64,000 nt of DNA from Sipunculus nudus (lineage: Eukaryota; Annelida; Sipuncula; Golfingiida; Sipunculidae): contig CM049318.1 of the NCBI GenBank assembly GCA_026874595.1, forward strand, positions 42,638,456 to 42,702,455, read 5' to 3'. A model generated the notes under the pieces. That model had not been told where the DNA came from, made no database searches, and saw nothing but the letters and a program-made list of their open reading frames with translations. The first letter of the stretch is position 1. Each line of letters begins with the position of its first letter. Of this stretch, positions 1 through 11,120 are shown piece after piece. The position numbers and the translations under genes are program-made.

Positions 1-100
1 TGCCCTTCAAAATGACTCAAAAATGTTACTTGGGCATGACAAAACTCAGATTTAATTAAGCTGATGGTCAGACGTGCTTCACTGAGTCTTTCGTCTGTAA
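1..100 (-). mobile_element. Ty3/gypsy reverse transcriptase fragment (thumb-side end of RT)
   Basis: Reading the minus strand from about 95 down to 1, one frame gives residues resembling the end of a Ty3/gypsy RT domain: ERLSEARLT, then KSEFCHAQVTFLSH. In intact elements this block (pattern RL.EA.LT.NL.K.EF...VTFLGH) follows the catalytic palm and precedes RNase H. Here it lies directly after the integrase C-terminal region on the same strand, which is not the normal RT-RNase H-integrase order. It is cut by the window edge, so its full extent is unknown. The family match is by motif memory, with no search run. The alternative is a highly diverged integrase tail, which would fit only a few residues. 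Confidence 0.6.
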
Positions 101-812
101 ATGAAATCACTGACTTTCTTGTCAACAATGTAAGGACCAAAATACCTAGCTTGAGAGGTCTTCCCGGGATTGGAAGTAAAGCAAGTTCCTTTTCACCAGG
201 CTCAAACGTCCTACTTACAGTGTGCTTGTTATATTTTGTTTTCATTTTATTTTGTACAGATTTTAGATTTGACTTTGCAATCTCACAAGCATTGTGTAGT
301 TTAGTACGAAAGCCTGTGACATACTGCAGTAAACTAAAAGTATCAGGATTTTCACACAAGAGTTTTTCTTTAAGCAGTTTCAATGGACCGCGAACTGTGT
401 GTCCAAAAACTAGTTCAAAGGGACTGAAACCCAAGGACTAGGTGGATTCTTTCATCCCAGTCTTTCTGTGTGTCATAACAAAAGGTCCTAATCATGTTTT
501 TTTATGTCTGGTGAAAACGCTCGAGGGCGCCCTGACTTTGAGGATGGTATGACGAAGAGTTGTACTGTTTTATACCTAGCTGAAGCAAAACTTGTTGGAA
601 TAAACCAGACCTAAAATTAGACCCTTTGTGAGACTGGACGGATTTTGGTAATCCAAAAGTTGTAAAAAAAAACTTGGTCAGAACATTGAAAACACTTCTG
701 GCATTAATTTTGCGCAATGGTATTGCCTCAAGGAACCTGGTAGATGCGCACATAATTGTCAGCATGTACTCATGTCCAGATTTCAACATCAAAGGTAGCG
801 ATCGGACTAGAA
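100..812 (-). pseudogene. Ty3/gypsy integrase remnant, broken
   Basis: The minus strand encodes most of a retrotransposon integrase, the enzyme that inserts the cDNA copy into the host genome. Visible in order are the rve-core segment KSGHEYMLTIMCASTRFLEA, then FGLPKSVQSHKGSNF, then YHPQSQGALERFHQT, which holds the conserved glutamate. After these come the downstream helices (DTQKDWDERIHL, SPFELVFGHTVRGPL) and the GPY/F motif (ARYFGPYIVDKKVSDF). Several lesions are present. The position normally holding the second catalytic Asp (QSD.GS) is His. A TAA stop lies at 502-504. There are frameshifts near 430 and between the PGRPL and ARYFGPY segments (about 155-165). The zinc-binding N-terminus and the first catalytic Asp are not recognisable beyond about 812. 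The plus-strand ORF at 64-441 is only the antisense of this gene. Domain family is confident; clade is not assigned. Confidence 0.85.
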
Positions 813-1368
813 GCGGGCTTGCCTGTACGCACTAGAAACCGGTTTACTATAAACCGGACTTAAGTAAACCGGACTACTGTAGACCGCCTTTCAAGCGGAC
901 TACAGTAAACCGAACTGATGCGGATTAATGGCCTAGTGCGGACAGAGTAAACCGATTCAAGATCCGGATTATTGTTAGTGCGGACACGGCCTAACACTCA
1001 GGTCTTGTTCGTCTGTGCTCGACATAGGGTTACCACGTAATCAATGCACACGTATTGAGAAGTTGGCGTGTTCACTACATGACCAGCGAACATGTTTAAA
1101 CGATCAAACATTAATGTCATCTGACAGCGGTAGTGCGTTTGTAGTCCAAATGGGAGAATTTCAGATTAAATACTATAAATATCCAGGTCCACACATTTAA
1201 CTTGAAAGGTCTGTCTCATCGCGTGATGTTTTTGGACCTAAATGTGTCCGGTGCGAGGACACGTGTTCCCATTGTCATACGGCCTTAAAAACGGAGAATT
1301 TAATCAGTAGCCGGGAACAGACTCTGGCAGGTTTAACGAACCTCACTGCATATCGCAAAACAATCAAA
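813..1368. other. Low-copy spacer with short CCGG/TAAACC inverted motifs
   Basis: No gene is recognised. From about 836 to 960 a short motif, TAAACCG(G/A), recurs about five times in a degenerate series. It includes an exact 7-bp inverted pair, CCGGTTT at 839-845 and AAACCGG at 851-857. This may be the decayed edge of another repeat or transposon. The rest, to 1368, shows no clear repeat or coding signal. Confidence 0.5.
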
Positions 1369-3942
1369 GGCATAAAAATAGGCCAATCAAACCACGTGGA
1401 AATAGAGTAGGCCCTACACGTATCACAGGCATAAAAACAGGCCGATCAAATCACGTAGAAATATGGTAGGCCGTACACGTATCACAGACATACCAATAGT
1501 CCAATCATATCACGTGGAAATAAAGTAGGCCCTACATGTATCACAGACATACCAGTAGTCAAATAATATCACGTGGAAATATAGTAGGCAGTACACGTAT
1601 TACAGGCCAATCAAATCACGTGGAAATGTAGTAGGTCGTACACGTATCACAGACATACCAATAGTCCAATCGTATCACGTGGAAATATAGTAGGCCGAAA
1701 CGTATTACAGACATACAAATAGTCCAATCATATCACGTGGAAATATAGTAGGCCCTACACGAATCACAGACATACCAGTAGTCAAATAATATCACATGGA
1801 AATATAGTAGGCTGTTCACGTATCACAGACATTCCAATAGTCAAATAATATCACGTGAAAATACAGTAGGCCGTACATGTATTACAGACATTCCAATAGT
1901 CAAAAATTTTCACGTGGAAATATAGTAGACAGTACACGTATTACAGGCATAAAAATAGGCCAATCAAATCACGTGGAAATGTAGTAGGTCGTACACGTAT
2001 CACAGACATACCAATAGTACAATCGTGTCACGTGGAAATATAGTAGGCCGAAACGTATAACAGACAGACAAATAGTCAAATAATATCACATGGAATATAG
2101 TAGGCCGTTCACGTATCACAGACATTCCAATAGTCAAATAATATTACGTTGAAATATAGTAGGCCGTACACGTATCACAGACATTCCAATAGTCAAATAA
2201 TATCACGTGGAAATATAGTAGGCCGTACACGAATCACAGACATACCAGTAGTCAAATAATATCACATGGAAATATAGTAGGCAATACACGTATGACAGGC
2301 ATAAAAATAGGCCAATCAAATCACGTGGAAATGTAGTAGGTCGTACACGTATCACAGATATACCAATAGTCCAATCGTGTCACGTGGAAATATAGTAGGC
2401 CGTACACGTATCACAGACATACCAGTAGTCAAATAATATCACGTGAAAATATAGTAGGCCGTACACTTTTCACAGACATTCCAATAGTCAAATCAAATCA
2501 CGTGGAAATATAGTAGGCCGTACACATATCACAGCAATTCCAATAGTCAAATAATATCACGTGGAAATATAGTAGACCGTACACGTATCACAGACATACC
2601 AATAGTCCAATCATATCACGTGGAAATATAGTAGGCTCTACACGTATCACAGACATTCCAATAGTCAAATAATACCACGTGGAAATGTAGTAGGCCGTAC
2701 ACGTATCACAGACATATACCATTTGTCCAATCATATCACGTGGAAATATAGTAGGCTCTACACGTATCACAGACATACCAATAGTCCAATCGTGTCACGT
2801 GGAAATATAGTAGGCCGTACACGTATCACAGACATACCAGTAGTCAAATAATATCACGTGGAAATATAGTAGGCCGTACACGTATCACAGACATTCCAAT
2901 AGTCAAATAATATCACGTGGAAATATAGTAGGCCGTACACGTATCACAGACATTCCAATAGTCAAATAATATCACGTGGAAATATAGTAGGCCGTACACG
3001 AATCACAGTCATACCAATAGGCCAATCATATCACGTGGAAATATAGTAGGTCGTACAAGTATTACAGACATACCAACAGGCCAATCAAAACACGTGGAAA
3101 TATAGTAGCCACACACCTAGCACAGACATACCAATAGGCCAATCATATCATGTGGAAATATAGTAGGCTGTACACGTATCACAGACATTCCAATAGTCAA
3201 ATAATACCACGTGGAAATATTGTAGGCCCTACACATATCACAAGCATGTAAATAGGCTAATCAAATGACGTGGAAATGTAGTAGGCCGTTTACGTATCAC
3301 GGACATACCAATAGTCCAATCATATCGCGTGGAAATATAGGAGGCCGTACACGTATCACAGACATATACCATTTGTCCAATCATACCACGTGGAAATATT
3401 GTAGGCCCTACACATATCACAAGCATGTAAATAGGCTAATCAAATGACGTGGAAATGTAGTAGGCCGTTTACGTATCACGGACATACCAATAGTCCAATC
3501 ATATCGCGTGGAAATATAGGAGGCCGTACGCGTATCACAGACATTCCAATAGTCAAATAATATTACGTTGAAATATAGTAGGCCGTACACGTATCACAGA
3601 CATATACCATTTGTCCAATCATATCACGTGGAAATATAGTAGGCTCTACACGTATCACAGACATTCCAATAGCCAAATACTATCACATGGAAATATAGTA
3701 TGCTCTACACGTATCACAGACATACCAATAGTCAAATAATACCACGTGGAAATATAGTAGGCCGTACACGAATCACAGTCATACCAATAGGCCAATCATA
3801 TCACGTGGAAATATAGTAGGTCGTACACGTATTACAGACATACCAATAGGCCAATCAAATCACGTGGAAATATAGTAGCCACACACCTAGCACAGACATA
3901 CCAATAGGCCAATCATATCATGTGGAAATATAGTAGGCCGTA
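1369..3942. repeat. 59-bp minisatellite array with CCAAT and CACGTG in most units
   Basis: About 43 tandem units of 59 bp (58-61) are visible. The unit core is CACGTGGAAATATAGTAGGC, then a CGTACACGTATCACAGACAT-like segment, then CCAATAGTCAAATAATAT or CCAATAGTCCAATCATAT. CACGTG is a perfect palindrome (E-box type) and is kept in most units. CCAAT occurs once or twice about 10-20 bp before it. Higher-order copies are clear: a segment at about 3206-3350 recurs about 179 bp later (three units), and a segment starting near 3011 recurs at 3781 (offset 770, thirteen units). The 62-aa ORFs on the minus strand here are by-products of the period. The array ends at an A-run at 3944-3952. Confidence 0.95.
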
Positions 3943-5780
3943 TGAAAAAAAAACGTGTGCCAATATGCTAGTCATATCACGCAGACACTTACAGGACAGC
4001 TTGATTTCTGCCTCGTCTGTGGCTGCCACACTATTTAGAATCACTGCCCGGTGTGGTTCTTTCGAGGAGTTCCTGGCACACATTAATTTTGTCTCACAGG
4101 TTCAGTGATCAGTTACATAACGACAATAACTAAAAACTCCATATCGTTATCAGTGTTTGTGCTCTGGGGCCCGGTGGACAAGGCCGCTTCCCGGGGTTTT
4201 CACGTATTTTGCTGGTACCCACTGTGACCGTGTTTTCGGTCTCATTGTGTTATTGTACCTTAGAAGAACAATGGATGAATAACACTGATAAGGGTTTCTT
4301 GCCGGCACGGTACCTGCATTATACAGGCTTGTGATTCCCGCATTACCCGGCCGCCCTAGCGGAAACACCAGAAGAATGGCTGAACGATTTGACTGTTCAC
4401 TGCTGACTATCACTTATGGTCTGGCTGACTTCTGAAGGTGCTCTCGTCATCACCACAATATGATTTACCGAGCCGTGCCGGGATCTTAAACCTGTCCTTA
4501 TCAGGGACAGATGCTTCCGTGTAGACCAGTGATTCTATTAACATCAAGGAGACTTAATGTCCTTATATTCACTGAGACCTACCCAGAGTGACATTGTATA
4601 ATTAACCGCGGACTCTGTCACACCATGACATGCTGCCGACAGGTAGGTACCACTTGGTCACCTCTCAACTCATATGGGTTTTTATTTTAAATTAGTTGGC
4701 TACAGCCCTCAGGTATAAAATATATATACTGTAAAATGAATTTGCCAATTGTACACAAGTGCTTGCGCAAAGAATGTTGATGACACTTATCTAACTTCTC
4801 GTAGAATAGACTTTCAAAGGTAACTGGTTTAAACTAAATTATATATGTGTGTGTCTGTGTGTGTTGACGTGTGTATGTATGTGTGAGATAAATGTTGGAC
4901 AGGGTCACAGCTGGTGTGTTGCATCGAGCTTGGTGATAATATAACGATTATATAAATGCTGCACGTTGTTCCAATGGGGGTTGTAAAATATTGTAAATAA
5001 TATTGTAATAACTTTAACTAAATGTATGAATCCCTCCATTTCAGATGTCATTTATTTTAAGAAATGTGACATATCAGTTCGTGAAATTCCATGAAAATAA
5101 TTGTGTGTTAAAAATGAAAGTGTGTTCCTAACTTACACATATACAATAGAAAGTGTAAGCTGCGATTATCGCATGTATATAGATACTGGGTACCGGTCAG
5201 TCGAGTCCACACCTTCTGAATCCCAGTGCAAGTCCGAGTCCACGTCCAAGTCCGGTTCCTTGCATGAGGTTAGACTTCGATTCTATGCAAGTCCACCTTA
5301 TTCGAGTCCAAATCATTTTGTGGACCCGAATCCATGTCCGAGCTCAAATCAGATAAAAATTCTCTAATCAAAAGAAATTTATAGTGGAACTTTCAGATTG
5401 TCCCGTTTATTTTATGCTAATTTACCCATTAACTTTTACTTGATTACATTAAGCCCCAATGCACTGTACACAGTGTATTTGTTAAATATTCTTTTACTAG
5501 TTCCTCACATGGATATGAGTGTTTATTGTACCTGACAGAACTCTTTTCCCATTTGAATCGAGAGCGACTCGGCCTGAGTCCAAGTCCATGAAACAAAGTG
5601 TACTCGATTCAGGACTGTTTTTCAGGAACTGGCATATGGTGCCGTTATTACAGTTTAGGACATTTTGAAAGAACATTGGTCCTGTTCACTGTATTACTAT
5701 TGTACAGGTTACAGGTTGTAGGATATCCCATATACTCTTAATAGATACACCCCTTACACAATATGTAATATGTACACCTA
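3943..5780. other. Low-copy region with TG-rich microsatellite and degenerate GAGTCC hexamers
   Basis: No gene is recognised. An 87-codon minus-strand frame (4150-4413) and an 88-codon plus-strand frame (5101-5367) have no motif I can name. A TG-rich simple repeat lies at about 4843-4886. Between 5204 and 5345, and again near 5575-5590, the hexamer GAGTCC/AAGTCC recurs in a loose series, which explains the Ser/Glu/Lys-rich translation. The remainder is AT-rich without visible structure. Confidence 0.55.
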
Positions 5781-6205
5781 GGGTGAAGACGTCACCCTAT
5801 GGCTCGTAGGTAAGTTATTTAGTGAGTGGATAGGGTCTCCGCGTATAACGAGATTGAGGTATTTAAGCATCGGCGAAGTTGGGTAGCCCGCAACCTTCCA
5901 TATCTACAGTAAAGCGTACATCCCATGCATTGATTGGCTGTATACTGTTTTGGCATATAATTGATAATAATTCTAAATTCGTAGGACCTTTTGGCCATTT
6001 GGTGATGTTAAACTTAATTCTTGTGCTGTTTTGTATTATCTGTGATAAAAATCCAACAAAGTTATACCCAGCCTTATATGTGAAGATTTTTAGCGACATT
6101 TTAGGTCAAACGGCTAGCCTGTTGGATTGTGGCAGTAGAGCTTCGACCATATATCCTAAACATATTCAGATGAAGCCAAAAAAGACGTCGACACAGGGTT
6201 CACCC
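5781..6205. mobile_element. Candidate TA-flanked MITE (Tc1/mariner-like ends)
   Basis: A 425-bp segment begins GGGTGAA (5781-5787) and ends TTCACCC (6199-6205), exact reverse complements. It is flanked on both sides by TA, the target duplication typical of Tc1/mariner-type elements. Just inside both ends a GACGTC sequence occurs, at 5788-5793 and about 6184-6189. The left end can also fold on itself (GGGTGA...TCACCC, 5781-5797). It contains overlapping 78- and 109-codon frames on opposite strands with no recognisable domain. The terminal repeats are short, so chance is possible; a multi-copy search would decide. Confidence 0.35.
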
Positions 6206-6207
6206 TA

Positions 6208-8245
6208 GATGGGTTTTACTTTGTGATAATTTAACTAAATTGTGTATTGACATAATAACTTCTTTGTATCACTGGATATTTAACTTAAATAATTATAAAG
6301 CAACTAAGTTTTAGAGTTATATTTGATGTATTACTGACGAATTGATTCAAATTAATTTTAATACACATTTTTTTTTAGAAAAAAAGCCAGTACAAACGAC
6401 AGGAGGACACAGAGGGGTTGTAAAATAACACATAGATATCCCGAATCAATTGGCAGTAGTTGTGAATGAAGAAATGCACGTTATCCGTAAATACATCTTC
6501 TTCTGACTCACACTGGGTGTACATTAAGGGGACATTTATGAATCGATTCTTACCAGTTCATGACGTTCTGATATATATCGCCTTAACTAGAACCATATAA
6601 TAAATACTTTACACATAGAATAAACAGAATACTACCTGGTTGCTTTGTCTTAATTGTAACACCAAGGCACAATCCAATGTTGAAAGGTGTAACATATTTT
6701 GTATTAATATAATAGCAGTAATCTATTTCAAAACGTGAAGAATCTGACAGACGTCGCCTGTATGTTACGAAATTATTTTTGGTTTAAATGTGATATAAAT
6801 CATGGAGGTCTGAGAGAGACTAGCCAACATGAGACACTGGGCGAGACACTAAGAACTAGCTGCAGCTATTGATCACAACAATACAAGATTTTCCGGGGTA
6901 GGACGTTCTGTATCAGGCTGATAATTGGAACATTTGGTGTTTGCTTAAGAAGACGGCCACTGTCAAATATCGCTGCCAGCTTCCCCGTGACAGTGTTTCA
7001 TTACGTTTGCGATCTCACTGGATTCGGGGATCGATACTTGGACCTCTGGGGACTACTGTTTATGAGTGACCAGCAGGACACTGGTGGACACAAAACTGGC
7101 CTTGCTGGGGCAGACGTAAAGGGGAAGATAGCCTTCTGATTGGTAAAGATAGACCGGCAACGAGAAATTCTGTTGGTTGATTGCTTTAGCGCCTTCATGT
7201 GCCTCGGCGACATCGGGTTGACAGAATCGTGATGAAATAGTTCGACACGACAGCTCGCGCGTCGCCCTGGTGACAGCCAATCATTCTCAGGCCAGGCGGA
7301 GTGATCTGCCGTGTCACAGGTCCCGGAAAAGCGTCACGCTGGCGCTAAGTGGATAACAAGCAGAAAGATGACATCGTTCCCCCGTGTCACTCAGTGCCTA
7401 ATGTGCCGTGTGCATATCCTTCCCCTTTTAGATGTTGCACAGAGGGTCTTCAGTTTCAGTGTTGATAACCACAGACTGTTTTTTTTTTTTTTTTTTGCTG
7501 TTGGAAATTTTTATAAAAGTCGTCGATGTATCTAAATGCTGCTTATAAGCAACATAAATTTACAGAAAGCAGTAATCCTTTCCGCAAAAGATGTAAATGG
7601 CAGTACATTTAACCACAGAGATGAGCAAATGCAGATAACGAGTGTATCTTCAGATCTGGCCGTTTTATGATGAGTCTAACCGAAGAACCGACATCGGACA
7701 TTGGGTCGCCAATCTTACGATTTTATGTATAATATGAATCAGTTATAAATAGCTGTAAGATGGCGGAAGCCGGGCGAAGGAATCAGACACAGGCGTTAAG
7801 ATTATCGACGAAGAAATCGTAAATAAAACATTATATATACATTCATTTCAACTATAGTCCGTTTCATCCCCTCATGTCCACCTGTTTTTTGCTATGAAAA
7901 TTTTTATTAGTTACATTTCAAGGGAAACAATTATAGTGGAGAGTAGAGGATTAAAGGACATAATTTTCAACAAGTTAATAAATACCTACCTTACACCTTA
8001 TTTAAGAAACAGAATTATTTGAAAATATGAGAAATCAGTCTACATTTTACAACATATCAGACCCACTTATGGCGGTCAAGGTCATTGGTCACATGCAAAA
8101 AAAGCCTTAAATGACAGTGGCTGATTGGATGATCTCATGTAAACACTAAAGATATAACCAGCTAAAACAAAGATGGCTACTTATGGTGGGACACATCATA
8201 ACTGCCAGATCATGCATGGTGAACTGACTAAACTGTTGCGAAACA
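6208..8245. other. Low-copy region, no recognised gene
   Basis: AT-rich DNA, with a more GC-balanced island at about 6,930-7,480. In that island two overlapping minus-strand frames (75 codons at 7053-7280, 70 codons at 7001-7213) run antisense to the plus strand. Neither has a motif I recognise, and their overlap argues against both being real. A T-run lies at about 7481-7497. The rest shows no repeat or RNA gene. Confidence 0.5.
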
Positions 8246-8382
8246 CAGGGGCGTAGCCAAGATTGAGGGAGGGGAGGGGGCCATGATCAGTGGCGGAGCC
8301 TCAAATTCGAAAACCGGGGGGGGGGGGGGTGCCCTAATATGAATGTATGGGTACTATGAAAACAGTTATATATACGCCCCTG
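8246..8382. mobile_element. Candidate short MITE with CAGGGGCGTA terminal inverted repeats
   Basis: A 137-bp segment starts CAGGGGCGTA (8246-8255) and ends TACGCCCCTG (8373-8382), exact 10-bp reverse complements. The 5 bases on each side are identical, AAACA at 8241-8245 and AAACA at 8383-8387, consistent with a target-site duplication. Ends beginning CAGGGGCG are typical of hAT-like non-autonomous elements, although hAT usually makes 8-bp duplications, so superfamily is uncertain. Internally there is a second end-like string, CAGTGGCGGAGCC (about 8289-8301), and a G-run near 8318-8330, which hints at a nested or composite element. Confidence 0.55.
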
Positions 8383-9355
8383 AAACATCAACGGGGGATT
8401 TATTGTAAGATTCTTAATTGCCATATTAGGTTGTCACCTCCATATGTAGTTTTCTAGGAAATAATTGAAAAATATAAACTTTTAAGAGAATTATCTTCAA
8501 AAAACATGTGTACAGCAGGTGGTGAAATGGACTATAGTCAGGAAATTCCATCTGTAAGTTCGGTCGGTCACTTACACTAGAACTTTATCAGTAGTTACTG
8601 GGCCTGCTGTATACTCAGTAAGGAGACACGGACTGTCGGTAAACTTACAGCACACGGTTTCTATCATGTGTTAGTTTATCTGATCAACTGAAATCAATGA
8701 CTGTTCAACCTATCACCAGGCACTGTATAACAGCAGATTCCCGACACACCGGTACCCAACGGCTCACAGACCAGAACCCCCCGAATTCGTCGGTTGTTAT
8801 TATTATGCTAGATAATATATGAAGCTAATGCATGTCAATTGTATTCCCTTTTTCTTTTGCTCCTGCATGGTTACATTAGATAAGCTGGTATCGAAAAAGG
8901 GTAATAATTAAGTTAATATGAAAATTACAATGGAAGAGGCTAGAATGCTATGAGCTTATCATGACAATATGGTAAATGTTTGAATATGTTTGCTTTTACC
9001 GTTTAAATTCACCATTGTCCGCTGTATGTTTAGCTTTAGGTACATTAAACTATTCAATCCATGGTATAATTATATCTATCATGATTATCCTACGGCAATT
9101 AATAGCAATAAAGCATGTTTCAGGCGCTGCTAAGAGGAAATCATCCAAGATTGTTTGCAGTCTGTCATAGGTGTTCTGTTTTTACAGCGTATTTCATGAT
9201 CAGCTTTATGATTTGTTTACGTCAAGCTTTTTCTGAACTATTTATTGCTCTGTAATCATGAAAATCAAGGTTATGACGTGCCGCTAATTGTTGTGGATGC
9301 ATTACGGTAAAGGTACCGTCGGCTAACATAACCATGCATAATAAATTCTTCCACA
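8383..9355. other. Low-copy AT-rich region
   Basis: No gene, RNA gene or repeat array is visible. A 64-codon plus-strand frame at 8976-9170 is unremarkable. The segment runs into the 43-bp array, whose first degenerate unit begins near 9356. Confidence 0.5.
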
Positions 9356-9912
9356 GAATTACGTACAAAGAATCTGCCAAAGAATTACGTATGATATAAA
9401 CGCAATATCGTAACATCTGTAAATGAATAACGTACGATATTGCACAATCTTGCAACATCTGCTAAAGAATAACGTACGATATATACACAATATCGCAACA
9501 TCTGCCAAAGAATTACGTACGATATATACACAATATCGCTACATCTGCCAAGGAATTACGTACAATATATACACAATATCGCAACATCTGCCAAAGAATT
9601 ACGTATGATATATACACAATATCGCATCATTTGCAAAAGAATTACGTAAGATATAAAGAATAACGTACGATATACACACAATATCGTAACATCTGCAAAA
9701 GAATTACGTACAATGTATACAAAATATCATAATGTCTACAAATCAATCATACCCGATGTATACACAATGTCGCAACATTTGCAAAAGAATTACTTAAAAC
9801 GTATAAAAATCGTAATGTCTTCGAAGCAATCATGCACTATGTATACACAATATCGCAACATCCGCGAAAGAATTACTTGCCACGTATACACAATATCGCA
9901 ACATCTACAAAG
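9356..9912. repeat. 43-bp minisatellite array with TACGTA/CGTACG palindromes
   Basis: About 13 tandem copies. A typical unit is GAATTACGTACGATATATAC followed by ACAATATCGCAACATCTGCC and AAA. Each unit holds a TACGTA or CGTACG palindrome and an ATATCG core. Units at both edges are degenerate and those in the middle (9420-9660) are closest to consensus. The 61- to 86-codon plus-strand frames here are repeat by-products. Confidence 0.9.
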
Positions 9913-10689
9913 GTATATATCCATTGTATATTGTCGTGCGATGGATTCAATATCCGGAACTTGTAACATTTAATTATACAGAAACTTTATTATTTACAAA
10001 AGTTAACGGTAAACCATTTTATTTTGCTTGTTCTTTACTTTTTTAAGATTGAATGAGTTTTTCTCAGAAGACTGGAATGTAATATATATCGAATCCAAAG
10101 GTTTCGGATCAAAGTATATGTGCAACTCCCTATCTTAATTGATAAAGGTTTCAAAATAACTTTTTTTCTTAAACAACAATGAACTATTTGGTCATTACTA
10201 TAATTAAAATTACTGGACCAAATTGCATTATAAGTAAAATATGCCATGAATACTAATAGGATAATTAATGAAATTCCTAGAAATATGATGACAAGCTCAC
10301 AACAATAGCGAGAACAAAGCGTTCTCAGAATACAACAGTCTTCACACGACATTTATAAGCAAGACATCCAGTTTTCTTTCCAAGAGAAGAGGACTATCTC
10401 TTGTAAAATGTTTTAAGTAATGTAATTAACGTATATATGCTCAAAATTGAATTGTCCTCCTGCTACTAGAGTCTGAGAATATCACATTTCACACAATATT
10501 AATTTGTGATTGAAATAACAAAAACTTGATGATTGAAACCTATATTTTCATCACCATCTGTACAACTATGATATTATAAGAAAATACTTAATTTAGAAAC
10601 TAGCAGTATGTTTCTGTATATTTCACTTACAGATGTGTATTATGTAGAACGACCGATGACGTAACATGGACGATATGGAACTGTCTTGA
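9913..10689. other. AT-rich low-copy region
   Basis: No gene recognised. A 105-codon minus-strand frame (10035-10352) translates to a hydrophobic stretch (ELVIIFLGISLIILLVFMAY) with Cys residues. It could form a membrane helix, but AT-rich DNA often does this by chance. There is no homologue I can name and no supporting context. Confidence 0.4.
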
Positions 10690-11080
10690 GGGATATATCT
10701 CGTGAGTTTACTTTTTCAGGGAATATATTTCAATAGATATTTATTGAGATGCCTTTATTTTGAAGTACAAAATGTATTTGTTAAGAGGTATTTGTCAGGG
10801 ATGCCTTTATCTGGGAGTATTTGTTGGAACGTTTTTTTCAGAGGGTCTCTTTATTTAATGGAATTTACATGGAGTTATTTTTCCAGGTTTAAATTTATTC
10901 AGGAATATTTGTTGAGAGGCATTTATCAGGGGTTCCTGTAGGTATTTTTCAGGCATTCCTTAAAAATAACTCCGGGCAAATACTGTGGGATTATGTCCCT
11001 GAAGGTATTTGTCAGGTTCCCCTTAAAAATACCTCCGGGCAAATACCATGGGAGTATGTGTCTAGAGGGTGTCTAGGTGT
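10690..11080. repeat. Degenerate repeat with GGTATTTGTCAGG / CCGGGCAAATAC motifs
   Basis: Two recognisable 63-bp copies begin at 10941 and 11004. Each runs from GGTATTT(G/T)TCAGG through CCTTAAAAATA to CTCCGGGCAAATAC. Upstream, to about 10690, the same (G/A)(G/A)TATTT...TCAGGG(A/G) theme recurs in increasingly diverged form. The 79-codon frame at 10702-10941 comes from this repetition. Confidence 0.6.
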
Positions 11081-11120
11081 CTTTTTTTATTGGAGTATCT
11101 TCTTCCGGGTGAGGTGTCGT

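Noticed and set aside
64-441. 125-codon plus-strand ORF
   Set aside because: It is the antisense of the gypsy integrase C-terminal region; the minus strand carries the recognisable motifs.
1369-3942. CRISPR array
   Set aside because: The units are contiguous with no distinct spacers between conserved repeats, the setting is eukaryotic and there are no cas genes. The same holds for all other arrays in the window.
7001-7280. Overlapping minus-strand ORFs as a candidate gene
   Set aside because: Two frames overlap with no known motif and no further exon-like signals; chance openness in a more GC-balanced island is enough.
10035-10352. 105-codon minus-strand membrane-protein-like ORF
   Set aside because: The hydrophobic translation is expected from AT-rich DNA. 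There is no homologue known to me and no supporting context.
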